Shown here piece by piece: positions 6,519 to 15,052 of a stretch of DNA of 16,296 bases. The stretch's first letter is position 1; every line of letters begins with the position of its first letter. The stretch is from an uncultured Actinomyces sp. (GTDB taxonomy: Bacteria; Actinomycetota; Actinomycetes; Actinomycetales; Actinomycetaceae), in the NCBI GenBank assembly GCA_915069725.1, contig CAJZFF010000005.1:1-16296 (forward strand). The letters run 5' to 3'. The translations under genes and the position numbers were made by a program. The notes beneath the pieces were generated by a model that saw only the letters and a list, made by a program, of their open reading frames with translations, was not told the origin of the DNA and did not search any database.

Positions 6519-6532
6519 TGATCGTACGATCA
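6519..6532. promoter_or_regulatory. Perfect 14-base palindrome, probable operator in VOC/DeoR control region
   Basis: TGATCGTACGATCA is a perfect palindrome 42 bases upstream of the VOC start. Its half-site ACGATCA recurs at 6615-6621, overlapping the -10 of the DeoR gene, and at 6645-6651 in the leader. Spaced repeats of one half-site around a divergent promoter fit an autoregulating repressor, presumably the adjacent DeoR protein. Confidence 0.55.
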
Positions 6533-6590
6533 CTCTTCCAGGCAGCGATTTCTCGGTGCTGAATCAACGGATTCTCGGAACTCCGACCCG

Positions 6591-6619
6591 TTGACACCAA
6601 CAGTAGAAGACCATACGAT
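6591..6619 (+). promoter_or_regulatory. Near-consensus promoter for DeoR-family gene
   Basis: A perfect -35 TTGACA (6591-6596), a 17-base spacer and -10 TACGAT (6614-6619) predict a start near 6626, about 55 bases before the ATG at 6681. The TTG inside the -35 cannot be the translation start, which supports ATG 6681. An ACGATCA element overlaps the -10. Confidence 0.75.
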
Positions 6620-6680
6620 CATTGTCATTGCTCGTTCTCCAGCAAAACGATCACCTCGTTGCTACCGATGCGGAGGAAGC

Positions 6681-7448
6681 ATGCGCGACAGTCCCCACGA
6701 CAGGCGCCGCACAATACTGCGTGCCCTGAGCCCTACCACGGTCCACAGTGTGCAGGCGCTGTCCCGGCTGACCGGGGTCTCGGTCATCACCATCCGCCGG
6801 GACCTGGCCGAGCTGGCCCATGAGGGCCTGGTGACCCGGGTCCACGGCGGGGCTCTGCGTGCACCGCGCCGTGGGGCCGCCCGACCGGCCTCCATGCGTC
6901 GCAGGCAGGATGTGGAGATCAAGCGCCGCCTGGCGCAGGCCACTGCCGAGCTCATTGAGGACGGGGAGGCAGTCATCATCGACTCGGGGACCACCTGCGA
7001 GATGGTGGCCGAGCAGCTGGCCGGCCGCGACATCCGGGTTCTGTGCCTGTCGCTGGGAGCCGGGGCTGCAGTGGCCTCCGTGCGTGGAGCCGCGGTGACC
7101 ATCGCGGGTGGCCCGGTGGATCCGGAGTCCCTCTCCCTGTTCTCCGCTGAGGCGGTCGAGGCGGTGCACGCGTTCCGCGCCGACGTCGCGGTCCTGTCCA
7201 CCTGCGCCGTGTCCACCCGTGAGGGCCTGACCGTCATGGAGTCCGACGACGCGATGGTCAAGCGCGCCATCATGGCCTCCTCCACCCGACGCGTTCTGCC
7301 GACCGCACCGAGCAAGATCACCCAGACCAACACCTACCGGTTCGGGCGTATCGAGGACCTCGACACGCTGCTGACAACAAGCCAGATCGACCCCGAGGCC
7401 CTCGAGGAGCTGCGGGGCGCCGGGGTTGACGTCGTCCTGTGCGACTAA
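6681..7448 (+). CDS. DeoR-family transcriptional regulator
   Basis: This 255-residue regulator starts at ATG 6681, preceded by GGAGGA three bases away. The N-terminal helix-turn-helix is VHSVQALSRLTGVSVITIRRDLAELAHEGLVTRVHGGAL (about 21-59), a classic DeoR HTH. The C-terminal sensor domain, related to sugar-phosphate isomerases, contains DSGTT (102-106) and the regions VTIAGGPVDPES, FRADVAVLSTCAVSTREGLTVMESDDAMVKRAIM and FGRIEDLDTLLT. Members usually repress sugar or nucleoside catabolic genes and are released by a phosphorylated sugar. It is divergent from the VOC gene, and ACGATCA repeats lie between them. The effector is unknown and no sugar kinase or transporter is adjacent. Confidence 0.93.
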   Translation: MRDSPHDRRRTILRALSPTTVHSVQALSRLTGVSVITIRRDLAELAHEGLVTRVHGGALRAPRRGAARPASMRRRQDVEIKRRLAQATAELIEDGEAVIIDSGTTCEMVAEQLAGRDIRVLCLSLGAGAAVASVRGAAVTIAGGPVDPESLSLFSAEAVEAVHAFRADVAVLSTCAVSTREGLTVMESDDAMVKRAIMASSTRRVLPTAPSKITQTNTYRFGRIEDLDTLLTTSQIDPEALEELRGAGVDVVLCD

Positions 7449-7478
7449 CGGCGAACGACCGGGTCGCAGCGGAGCGGC

Positions 7479-7880
7479 TCAGCCCAGCAGTGCCGCGATG
7501 GTGCAGGAGACCGCCAGCAGCGGGAGGCTCCCCTGCTTGACGGCCGCGCCGCGGTGAGGCGCCGAGGCCAGGGCCAGGACCACGGCGGCGGCCAGCATGG
7601 CCCCGGTCCCGGCCAGGATGAGGGCGGCGCCGAGCTCCACGTGTCCCAGGGCCGCCAGGGCGACTCCGGTCAGCGTCTGGAGGGCCAGGAAGAGGTTGTA
7701 GAAGCCCTGGTTGAAGGCGTAGAAGGCGTGTGGCCTGGCCTCCTCGGGCGTACCTCCGAAGGTCTTGCGGGCCAGGGGCCCCTCCCAGGCGATGGACTCC
7801 ATGTAGAAGATGAGGACATGGAGAGCGGCGGCCAGGACGGCGAGGACCATTGCGGCAGTCAGCATGGGCACTCGATTCAT
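7479..7880 (-). CDS. DUF1304-like small integral membrane protein
   Basis: This protein has about 133 residues and four predicted membrane helices. The DUF1304 pattern is recognisable: a first helix running into HVLIFYMESIAWEGP, then KTFGGTPEEARPHAFYAFNQGFYNLFLAL, corresponding to the family text on an Asn-Gln-Gly-x-Tyr-Asn motif. Two more hydrophobic stretches (LAALGHVELGAALILAGTG and AAVVLALASA) follow. No biochemical role is established for the family. The start is uncertain: ATG 7880 (MNRVP) has no clear ribosome site, GTG 7910 extends the frame by ten residues, and ATG 7865 is also possible. It is convergent with the DeoR gene, 30 bases away, and transcribed in the same direction as the esterase gene upstream. 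Confidence 0.8.
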   Translation of the reverse strand: MNRVPMLTAAMVLAVLAAALHVLIFYMESIAWEGPLARKTFGGTPEEARPHAFYAFNQGFYNLFLALQTLTGVALAALGHVELGAALILAGTGAMLAAAVVLALASAPHRGAAVKQGSLPLLAVSCTIAALLG

Positions 7881-7976
7881 GAGACGGATGGAAACCGGCC
7901 CCTCAACCACCCCGACGCCATCGTTATTCCCCGGGATTCCCGAGGCTCACCAGGACGTCTCCGGCGCCTCCTGAGG

Positions 7977-9734
7977 TCAGGAGGCCGCCTGCTTGGTCAC
8001 CCAGGCGATGAAGTTCTCCTCACCGGTGCCGGTCAGCTCGGCCATCGTGTGCCCCTGACCCCAGATGGTGGCGAAGTCGACGTCGCCGGCTCCGGCCTGC
8101 TGGAGCGCCAGGGCGAGGTTCACCTCGACGGTGGAAGCCGTGTCGCCCTGGGCGATGCCGGTGCGGATGCGCCAGGCCGGGGCGATGGTGGAGGTGCCTC
8201 GCCCCTTGGAGTCCTGGGTGAGGTAGTACAGGGGGTCGTACATCGCCACGCGCGTGACCATGTCGGTGCCGACCGAGTCCTTGGCGCCCAGGTCCTTCTC
8301 GTAGGCGGCGACGCCGTAGTCCTTGATCCAGCCCGACAGCCCCGAGTACCTGGACTGCCCCTTGGAGATGACCTCCCGACTCAGGGAGGAGAAGTGCTGC
8401 TTGGTCTCCCCCGAGCCCATGACAAGGTTCTCGGTCTGGGCGCAGCCCACGCCGTCAAAGGCCCCCACGTCCTTGGAGGCATTCTTCTGGGAAGTGACGA
8501 AGCCCTGCAGGCCGGTGATCGTCGCGGTCTTCTTAGATGCGTCGTAGGTGACCCACTGCGAGGAGGAGTTGAGGAAGGCAATGTACTCCTCCACCGTCTT
8601 GTAGGTGGTGGACTCGGCGCTGCCCTGACTGTCGCCCCCGCGGGGCTCCATCCCGGCCATCTCGGTGGAGGAGGGAGTGTAGGGGAAGGTGGTGGCCGCC
8701 AGGAAGTCATTGAGGGACTTCTGGATGACCGACACGAGGTGGTTGTAGTAGGAGCCCGACAGGTAGGTGCCCTGGGAGGAGGACTCCAGGGTCAGGGGCT
8801 TGCCCTGGGCGTCGGTGAGCTTCAGCCCGTTGAGGTAGGTGGGGAAGGCGGCCGCAAGGTCCTGGGAGTAGGCCCTCGTCCAGGTGCCCTCGGCCCGGGT
8901 GCTGGAGGAGGCGAACTGCCCCATGTTCCACTCGTAGGCGGCGTTGGCGCTGTCCAGGCTGGTGATCGGGCACCAGCACATGGCTCCGGCGACGGCGTCG
9001 GACAGGGCCTTGCCGCTGGTGTCAGTGGTGGCGGCCCCCAGGACGGCCAGGTAGGGGGCGAACAACTCACTGTCCCCCGAGGCTCCGGCGACGGCGCTCT
9101 GCGCCCCTCCCCCGCTGTGCCCGAAGACGTAGACCTTGGCGGCGTCGCCGGGAACGGCGGCGGAGTTGTAACGCCGGTAGCGCACGGCGGCCTTGAGGTC
9201 GGCAACGCCCCAGGGCGCGTTGCCGGAGTATGTCTGGGAGTTGGAGTCCTTGCCGCGCAGACCGGCGAGGACGTAGATGAAGCCGGCCTCCATGTAGGCC
9301 TTGATGGTGTCGTAGGAGTACTCGGTGGGCGGCTTCTGGGCGGAGTATCCCGGGGTGTTGACCGGGAAGACGGTAGGTGCGGTGGCGGCGGTGAAGCTGC
9401 CGACGGCGCCCGAGGCGTTGACGGTAACCGTGTAGGTGCCGTTGCCGTTGTCCTTCCCGGTGAAGTAGGGCCCGGGCACGTAGATGCCCAGGGTCTCGTA
9501 GTCCGAGGCCTGGGGCGTGGCCACGTAGCGCAGACCCAGCTGGTAGTAGACCTTGTGGTCCGCGTCGTAGCGCCAGGCGGCGGAGTCCAGGGCGAGCTTG
9601 GCATCGGTGGGCGCCTGCGACGAGGCCGCGGAGGAGGCCTGCGCGGTGGCCCCTCCGGTGGAGCAGGCCCCCAGGCCCAGGAGTCCCACCGCAGCGGGCA
9701 GTGTGGTGAGGATGGTGCGTCGTGGCAGGTTCAT
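7977..9734 (-). CDS. Exported alpha/beta-hydrolase lipoprotein resembling subtype-B tannase/feruloyl-type esterase
   Basis: This 585-residue secreted esterase starts at ATG 9734 with GGAGG seven to eight bases upstream. The signal region contains RRTILTTLP (Arg-Arg, Tat-like) and a lipobox LGLGAC, so Cys24 would be the lipid anchor. A Ser/Ala-rich linker follows. The nucleophile elbow is VFGHSGGGAQSA with Ser207. Downstream text YEWNMGQF, APAWRIRTGIAQGDTASTVEVNLALAL and WGQGHTMAELTG supplies likely Asp531 and His562; the 31-residue spacing resembles the Asp-His spacing of lactobacillar subtype-B tannase. Such enzymes hydrolyse gallate and related phenolic esters. The substrate here is not proven; it may be a dietary or plant phenolic ester or another bulky ester at the cell surface. 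It stands alone downstream of fumC, with no visible gallate pathway nearby. Confidence 0.8.
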   Translation of the reverse strand: MNLPRRTILTTLPAAVGLLGLGACSTGGATAQASSAASSQAPTDAKLALDSAAWRYDADHKVYYQLGLRYVATPQASDYETLGIYVPGPYFTGKDNGNGTYTVTVNASGAVGSFTAATAPTVFPVNTPGYSAQKPPTEYSYDTIKAYMEAGFIYVLAGLRGKDSNSQTYSGNAPWGVADLKAAVRYRRYNSAAVPGDAAKVYVFGHSGGGAQSAVAGASGDSELFAPYLAVLGAATTDTSGKALSDAVAGAMCWCPITSLDSANAAYEWNMGQFASSSTRAEGTWTRAYSQDLAAAFPTYLNGLKLTDAQGKPLTLESSSQGTYLSGSYYNHLVSVIQKSLNDFLAATTFPYTPSSTEMAGMEPRGGDSQGSAESTTYKTVEEYIAFLNSSSQWVTYDASKKTATITGLQGFVTSQKNASKDVGAFDGVGCAQTENLVMGSGETKQHFSSLSREVISKGQSRYSGLSGWIKDYGVAAYEKDLGAKDSVGTDMVTRVAMYDPLYYLTQDSKGRGTSTIAPAWRIRTGIAQGDTASTVEVNLALALQQAGAGDVDFATIWGQGHTMAELTGTGEENFIAWVTKQAAS

Positions 9735-9968
9735 CGTGGTTCCCTCCGGCTCAGTCAGTCGCGCGCCTCGCTCGGGTGTCTGCGTACGTGGCTAGCACAT
9801 CACCTTAAGGCAAGGACGATCCCGGGACGCACCTGTACCGCTTCTGTGAGTCGTCATCCACCCGACGATGACCGCGACAGGATGCGGACTCATCTCAACC
9901 GCACGACGAAGGCGCCGCCCTCGTGGGAAGAGCAGCGCCGTCGTCGGCTTGAGAGACAGTCCTGAGGC
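9735..9968. other. Intergenic region between fumarase and esterase genes
   Basis: It should contain the fumC transcript end and the esterase promoter, but no strong -35/-10 pair or T-tailed hairpin stands out. A short dyad CTGAGG-N6-CCTCAG (9963-9980) overlaps the fumC stop. On the plus strand a 27-codon reading frame from ATG 9882 to TGA 9965 is present (see findings). Confidence 0.5.
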
Positions 9969-11405
<1,437 letters not shown>

Positions 11406-11412
11406 AGGTGCA

Positions 11413-11418
11413 AGGTTA
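11413..11418 (-). promoter_or_regulatory. -10 box placing fumC transcription start on its ATG
   Basis: TAACCT (TANNNT pattern) lies on the minus strand, separated by seven bases from the fumC ATG, with no Shine-Dalgarno sequence. This spacing is the hallmark of leaderless actinobacterial genes, where the mRNA begins at the A of ATG. No convincing -35 was seen. Confidence 0.5.
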
Positions 11419-11500
11419 GGCGCTCGTGCTCGTCGCCGTGCGGGGACGGGCGTCCCAGACACGTCTCAGATCGCTACCGGCCAACACCGCCGAAGGCGCG

Positions 11501-12094
11501 TCACACGGGTCGCAGCTGCTCCAGGGCCAGGTCCAGCAGATCCGCAAGATGTTCATTGCCGTCAATGGTCCGGGGCTCATGGAGATGACCCGTGATCTGC
11601 AGGGCGGCGAACCCATGAAGCAGAACCCAGATGACGGTGGCGATCTCACGGGTGGGGCCGGGTCGTAGCTGCCCGGCCCCCTGGGCCTGGGCAACGAGCT
11701 CGCCGACGGCGGCCATGGCGTCGTCAGCGGCCTCCTCCAACCCGGGGTCCGGCTCCGCAATCGGAGCGTCCCCGAAGACCAGCTGGTAGTGGTGGGGGCA
11801 CTCGACTGCGTAGTCGATGTAGGCCCAGCAACCGGCGCGCAGCCGCTGCCGCGCCCCCCGGTGCCGCTCCGCTCCGTGACGAATCCGCTCTGCGATCTGC
11901 CGCAGGGTCCGGCCTGCCAAGGCACGCATGAGCGCAGCCTTGTCCGCGTAGTGACGATAGGGCGCCGAGCGGGACACGCCGGCAGCCTCACCAACGGCAC
12001 GCAGCGTCACCGCCTCGGGTCCCTTGTCCTCGAGCAGCGTTGCAGCGGCGTCGAGGATGGCGGCGCGCGTCGGACCTGGATCACGAGGGCTCAT
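11501..12094 (-). CDS. TetR-family transcriptional repressor
   Basis: This 197-residue protein has the N-terminal TetR helix-turn-helix: TRAAILDAAATLLEDKGPEAVTLRAVGEAAGVSRSAPYRHYADKAALMRALA (residues about 9-59). The remainder is the variable ligand-binding/dimerisation domain, with the region HYQLVFGDAP and a helix VIWVLLHGFAALQITGHL, as in the WHG-type C-terminal domain. The ATG at 12094 lacks a good ribosome site; TAGGCT six bases upstream may be a -10 giving a leaderless mRNA. It is divergent from the SnoaL-like gene and two matching operators occupy the shared promoter, so it most likely represses that gene and itself. The ligand is unknown. Confidence 0.93.
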   Translation of the reverse strand: MSPRDPGPTRAAILDAAATLLEDKGPEAVTLRAVGEAAGVSRSAPYRHYADKAALMRALAGRTLRQIAERIRHGAERHRGARQRLRAGCWAYIDYAVECPHHYQLVFGDAPIAEPDPGLEEAADDAMAAVGELVAQAQGAGQLRPGPTREIATVIWVLLHGFAALQITGHLHEPRTIDGNEHLADLLDLALEQLRPV

Positions 12095-12113
12095 GACCCA
12101 AGCCTACTCACAT

Positions 12114-12128
12114 GTTGACACAGTCAAC
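12114..12128. promoter_or_regulatory. TetR operator 1 over the -35 box
   Basis: GTTGAC-ACA-GTCAAC is a perfect 6+3+6 dyad containing the TTGACA -35 hexamer (12115-12120) of the SnoaL-like gene. A bound repressor would exclude RNA polymerase. The nearby TetR protein is the likely ligand. Confidence 0.7.
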
Positions 12129-12142
12129 TTTCCAGTTATGCT
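12115..12142 (+). promoter_or_regulatory. Promoter of the SnoaL-like gene
   Basis: A perfect -35 TTGACA (12115-12120), a 16-base spacer and -10 TATGCT (12137-12142) predict a start near 12149, giving a leader of about 30 bases that includes AGAGGA before the ATG at 12179. Confidence 0.7.
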
Positions 12143-12154
12143 GACATTGTCAAC
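12140..12154. promoter_or_regulatory. TetR operator 2 over the -10 and transcription start
   Basis: GCTGAC-ATT-GTCAAC matches operator 1 with one mismatch. The centres are 26 bases apart (12121 and 12147), so two dimers would cover the whole promoter. On the minus strand this site also contains TTGACA. Confidence 0.65.
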
Positions 12155-12178
12155 TTAACCTGAGAAGAGGAACGACTC

Positions 12179-12559
12179 ATGACCGACACCACCCGAACCG
12201 ATGCCGACTTCGATGCGAGCTACCTGCGTACCTGGACTGAGCCCGACGCCGATCAGCGCCGTGCGCTCATCGAGCAGATGTGGACCCCGCACGGGTCGCT
12301 GCACATCTCCTCACCCGCCTTGACCGTCACAGGAACAGCCGACATCGCTGAGCACATCAACCGCGTCCACAACGACCGCATTGCAGGTCAGGGCCTGATC
12401 TTCAGCTACGACCAGCGCATGGAGTCCGGCGACGCACTTTTGCTGCGCTGGTCGATGACCGCCCCAAGCGGCGACGTCGTCGGGCGCGGAGTCGACACCG
12501 TCTTCCGCGACGTCGACGGCAAGGTGACGCGCGCCTACATGTTCATGGGCGTGAACTGA
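12179..12559 (+). CDS. SnoaL/NTF2-like family protein
   Basis: This 126-residue protein has the cone-shaped alpha+beta barrel text of the SnoaL-like/NTF2 superfamily: YLRTWTEPDADQRRALIEQMWTPHGSLHI (N-terminal helices), GTADIAEHINRVHND, and closing strands DALLLRWSMTAPSGDVVGRGVDTVFRDVDGKVTRAYMF. Members include polyketide cyclases, isomerases and many small-molecule binding proteins, and no catalytic residues can be fixed here. AGAGGA lies about seven bases before ATG 12179. The gene is alone behind a TetR-controlled promoter, suggesting induction by a small molecule. It is convergent with the phosphorylase gene, with a 44-base gap that shows no clear terminator. Function is unknown. Confidence 0.85.
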   Translation: MTDTTRTDADFDASYLRTWTEPDADQRRALIEQMWTPHGSLHISSPALTVTGTADIAEHINRVHNDRIAGQGLIFSYDQRMESGDALLLRWSMTAPSGDVVGRGVDTVFRDVDGKVTRAYMFMGVN

Positions 12560-12603
12560 CCGGAACGGGATAACGGGACTCCGACACGACTCGCGTCGAA
12601 CAC

Positions 12604-13488
12604 TCAGGACATCGCCGCCAGCACCGCCTCGATGCCGGCGGCGATCGTCGCGTGCGCGCCGGCCGCGAGGCGGACGACCTCGTCGGGATCGGTGGGCGCC
12701 TGCGCGAAGGACAGGTCGGAGACGACGCTCATGCCGGCCACGCGCACCCCGAGCTGGTGCAGTGCGATGGCCTCCAGGACGGTGGACATGCCCACGCAGT
12801 CGGCACCGGCGGACTCCAGCATTCGCGTCTCCGCCATGGTCTGATACTCCGGCCCGCGCACAGCGGCATAGACGCCTGACCTCTGTGTGACACCGCGCAG
12901 GACGTCAGCGAGCTCGTCGTCCCACGCACTGCGAACGTCGGTGAAGACCGGGCCGTCGAAGGGTGAGGAGCCGGTGAGGTTGAGGTGGTCGGTGATCGTC
13001 ATGACCTCGCCGATGTGCCAGCTGCGCAGACACCCGCCGGCGTTGACCAGGACGGCCCCGCGTACGCCGGCAGCGGCCGCGATACGGGACAGGGCGACCA
13101 CGGGTCCGGGCCCGTGCCCCTCGTAGAGGTGGGTCCGTCCGCGAGCCACGAGGACGCGCCGTTCTCCCCCATCCTCCTGGGCGCCCGCCTTCCGGCCACG
13201 AGCGACGGCATAGGAGTCGAGGCGATCCTCATGTCCCGGCGCGACCGGGACCATGACCCCGGGCAGGTCGGACAGGCGCAGGCTCGCCGCCGGCTCACCC
13301 CAGGAGGCCAGGGCGTCAGCGGCGCCGGACCCCAGGACCACCAGGAGGTCGTGGCCAGGCGCACCGGTACGACGGGCGATCTGATGGGCGCCTTCCATGG
13401 CCGGGCCCGGACCTTCTGCGCCGGCAGAGGCGCTCAGGGCCTCCAGACGCTCAGGCTCAAGGGAGAGAACAGCTGCATGATCGTTCAC
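12604..13488 (-). CDS. Purine nucleoside phosphorylase, trimeric (PNP/MTAP) class
   Basis: This 294-residue enzyme splits purine nucleosides with phosphate into free base and ribose-1-phosphate. The start is GTG 13488, overlapping the permease stop as GTGA, with AGGAGG (13496-13501) seven bases upstream. Class landmarks are VVLGSG (phosphate loop, 50-55), GRTHLYEGH with Arg118 and His120, VLVNAGGCL, MTITDHLNLTG, RGPEYQTMAETRML, GMSTV (233-237) and GVRVAGMSVVSDLS. Compared with human PNP from memory, the base-contacting Glu201 position is Gln216 and the Asn243 position is Asp258, which is unlike 6-oxopurine-specific enzymes and resembles MTA phosphorylase at the second site. Adenosine-type nucleosides are therefore possible substrates. 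It forms a purine salvage operon with the upstream permease. Confidence 0.92.
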   Translation of the reverse strand: MNDHAAVLSLEPERLEALSASAGAEGPGPAMEGAHQIARRTGAPGHDLLVVLGSGAADALASWGEPAASLRLSDLPGVMVPVAPGHEDRLDSYAVARGRKAGAQEDGGERRVLVARGRTHLYEGHGPGPVVALSRIAAAAGVRGAVLVNAGGCLRSWHIGEVMTITDHLNLTGSSPFDGPVFTDVRSAWDDELADVLRGVTQRSGVYAAVRGPEYQTMAETRMLESAGADCVGMSTVLEAIALHQLGVRVAGMSVVSDLSFAQAPTDPDEVVRLAAGAHATIAAGIEAVLAAMS

Positions 13489-14933
13489 GAACGCGCCTCC
13501 TGGCGGGCCACTCGGCCTCGACCGAGGGCGAGGTGCCCGAGCACACCGATGAGCAGGGAGACCAGCACACCGAGGTTGGCTCCGGCCCACGCCCCGTCGC
13601 GCCCCCCGAGGGGCCCGAGCAGGTAGCCCTGCCAGGACAACCAGGAGGCGGCCGAGTTGACGACCAGCCCCCAGCCGACGACGGAACCGATGGCCACGAG
13701 GGTGATGGCCTCCCAGTTGACTGAGCCGTAGACGCCGTCGGGAGTGAAGAGGGCCTCCTCGTCGTAGTCGCGTCTGCGCAGGATGACCTCGGCGACCATG
13801 ACTCCGGCCCAGGCGGCGATGACGACTCCCAGGGTGGTGAGGAACCCCTGGAAGGGGCCGAGGAAGTCATCGGCACCGAAGATGACGGCGATGGTGCCCA
13901 CGGTCATGATGGTGGCGTCGATGGAGGTGGCCACGTGCCGGCGCACGGGCAGACCGGTCGCCAGGAGCGACAGGCCCGATGAGTACAGGTCCATGATGAT
14001 GCCGCCGGCCAGCCCGAGGATGGCGACGATCGCGAAGGGGATGAGGAACCACGTGGGCAGGATCGTGGTCAGGGCACCAATGGGGTCGGTGTTGATGGCC
14101 TGGCCGAGCTCGGCGTCGGAGCCCACCAGGAGGATGCCGAAGAAGACGAGCACCACGCAGGGCAGCGCCGATCCCAGCGTGGTCCAGCCGATGACGCCGG
14201 CTGTCGAGGCCTTGCGGGGCAGGTAACGGGAGTAGTCGGCGGCGGCATTGACCCAACCGAGGCCGAAGCCGGTGGCCACCATGACCAGGGCTCCGATGAA
14301 GGCCGCGGGGCCGCCCGACGGCAGGGCCAGAATCCTGTGGACGCTGATCTGGGGAGCGACGAGGACGAGGTAGATGATGGTGAGGACACCGGTGGCCCAG
14401 GTGATCCAGGTCTGGACCCTCATGATCGCCTCGAAGCCGAGGATGCCGGCGCTGGCGGCCAGGCCGACTGTGAGCAGGAAGCCCAGGATCTGGGCACCGA
14501 CCTGGTTGTGCCAGCCCAGGGCCTGGAACACCGTCGCAGAGGCCAGGGTGGCCGAGACGCACAGGACGGTCTCCCAGCCGACCGTGAGGATCCAGGACAG
14601 GGCCGCGGACAGGCGGTTGCCGTTGTAGCCGAAGGCCGCTCGGGACAGTGCCAGGGTGGGGGCGCTGCCTCGTTTGCCCAGGACGGCCACGACACCGCAC
14701 AAGAGGAAGGAGACGATGACACCGACGCTGCCCGCAACGACCGCCTGCCAGAAGGACAGCCCGAATCCGAGGACCCAGGCGCCCCAGGACAGTCCCAGCA
14801 CGGAGATGTTGGCCGCGAACCAGGGCATGAAGAGATCGCTCGGCCGCCCCTTGCGATCGGACTCGGAGATGACGTCAAGACCGGCGTTCTCGACGCGGGT
14901 GGCGGCGGGGACGTCCGCGGGTGCACTGCTCAT
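13485..14933 (-). CDS. NCS1-family nucleobase/nucleoside permease (cytosine/purine permease-like)
   Basis: This 482-residue inner membrane symporter has about twelve hydrophobic segments. The NCS1 signature regions are present: DLFMPWFAANISVLGLSWGAWVLGFGLSFWQAVVAG near the N-terminus, ALSRAAFGYNGNRLSAALSWILTVGWETV, FGLGWVNAAADYSRYLPRKAS (the usual ADYxRYxP motif), and the late SGLSLLATGLPVRR and VIAAWAGVMVAEVILRRRDYDEEALF. Family members import cytosine, purines, hydantoins, thiamine or nucleosides by proton or sodium symport. Coupling to a purine nucleoside phosphorylase by a GTGA overlap favours a purine nucleoside or base. ATG 14933 is preceded by a weak GAGG. A long structured leader suggests RNA-level control. 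Confidence 0.93.
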   Translation of the reverse strand: MSSAPADVPAATRVENAGLDVISESDRKGRPSDLFMPWFAANISVLGLSWGAWVLGFGLSFWQAVVAGSVGVIVSFLLCGVVAVLGKRGSAPTLALSRAAFGYNGNRLSAALSWILTVGWETVLCVSATLASATVFQALGWHNQVGAQILGFLLTVGLAASAGILGFEAIMRVQTWITWATGVLTIIYLVLVAPQISVHRILALPSGGPAAFIGALVMVATGFGLGWVNAAADYSRYLPRKASTAGVIGWTTLGSALPCVVLVFFGILLVGSDAELGQAINTDPIGALTTILPTWFLIPFAIVAILGLAGGIIMDLYSSGLSLLATGLPVRRHVATSIDATIMTVGTIAVIFGADDFLGPFQGFLTTLGVVIAAWAGVMVAEVILRRRDYDEEALFTPDGVYGSVNWEAITLVAIGSVVGWGLVVNSAASWLSWQGYLLGPLGGRDGAWAGANLGVLVSLLIGVLGHLALGRGRVARQEARS

Positions 14934-15052
14934 GGGCGATCGACCTCGGTGTCGGTATCAGGAGGCTCTCGAAGGAGAGGTGCCTGAAGTCTACGGGCAC
15001 TGAGATGCGGCGAACGACGCCGGAGAGAGGAATCGAGCCACCGCACCTTCAG
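14934..15052 (-). promoter_or_regulatory. Structured 5' leader of the permease-phosphorylase operon
   Basis: In the minus-strand RNA, CTGAAG (15052-15047) can pair with CTTCAG (14989-14984), and the overlapping AGGTGC (15048-15043) can pair with GCACCT (14983-14978). The two pairings compete. Between them lies a hairpin CGGCG-N5-CGCCG (15022-15008), and after them CTCTC-N4-GAGAG (14979-14966), which overlaps the GCACCT segment. An AT-rich -10-like stretch (TGATATATCCTAT) lies just upstream near 15056-15070. This looks like an attenuator or riboswitch; I do not recognise a known class. Confidence 0.45.

Noticed and set aside
6591..6680. TTG-initiated N-terminal extension of the DeoR regulator
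   Set aside because: The TTG is part of the TTGACA -35 hexamer, and GGAGGA directly precedes ATG 6681, so the extension would lie upstream of the transcript.
7554..9965. Very long plus-strand open frame (over 800 codons) opposite the esterase and DUF1304 genes
   Set aside because: It is a glycine/valine/arginine-rich antisense shadow typical of high-GC DNA. The minus strand encodes recognisable proteins with signal peptide, catalytic motifs and ribosome sites.
12560..12603. Terminator between the SnoaL-like gene and the phosphorylase gene
   Set aside because: Only four-base CGAC/GTCG complementarity is present in this convergent 44-base gap.
14934..15052. Classical purine (guanine/adenine) riboswitch upstream of the permease operon
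   Set aside because: The conserved three-way junction core of the purine riboswitch is not visible in this leader; only competing helices can be supported.
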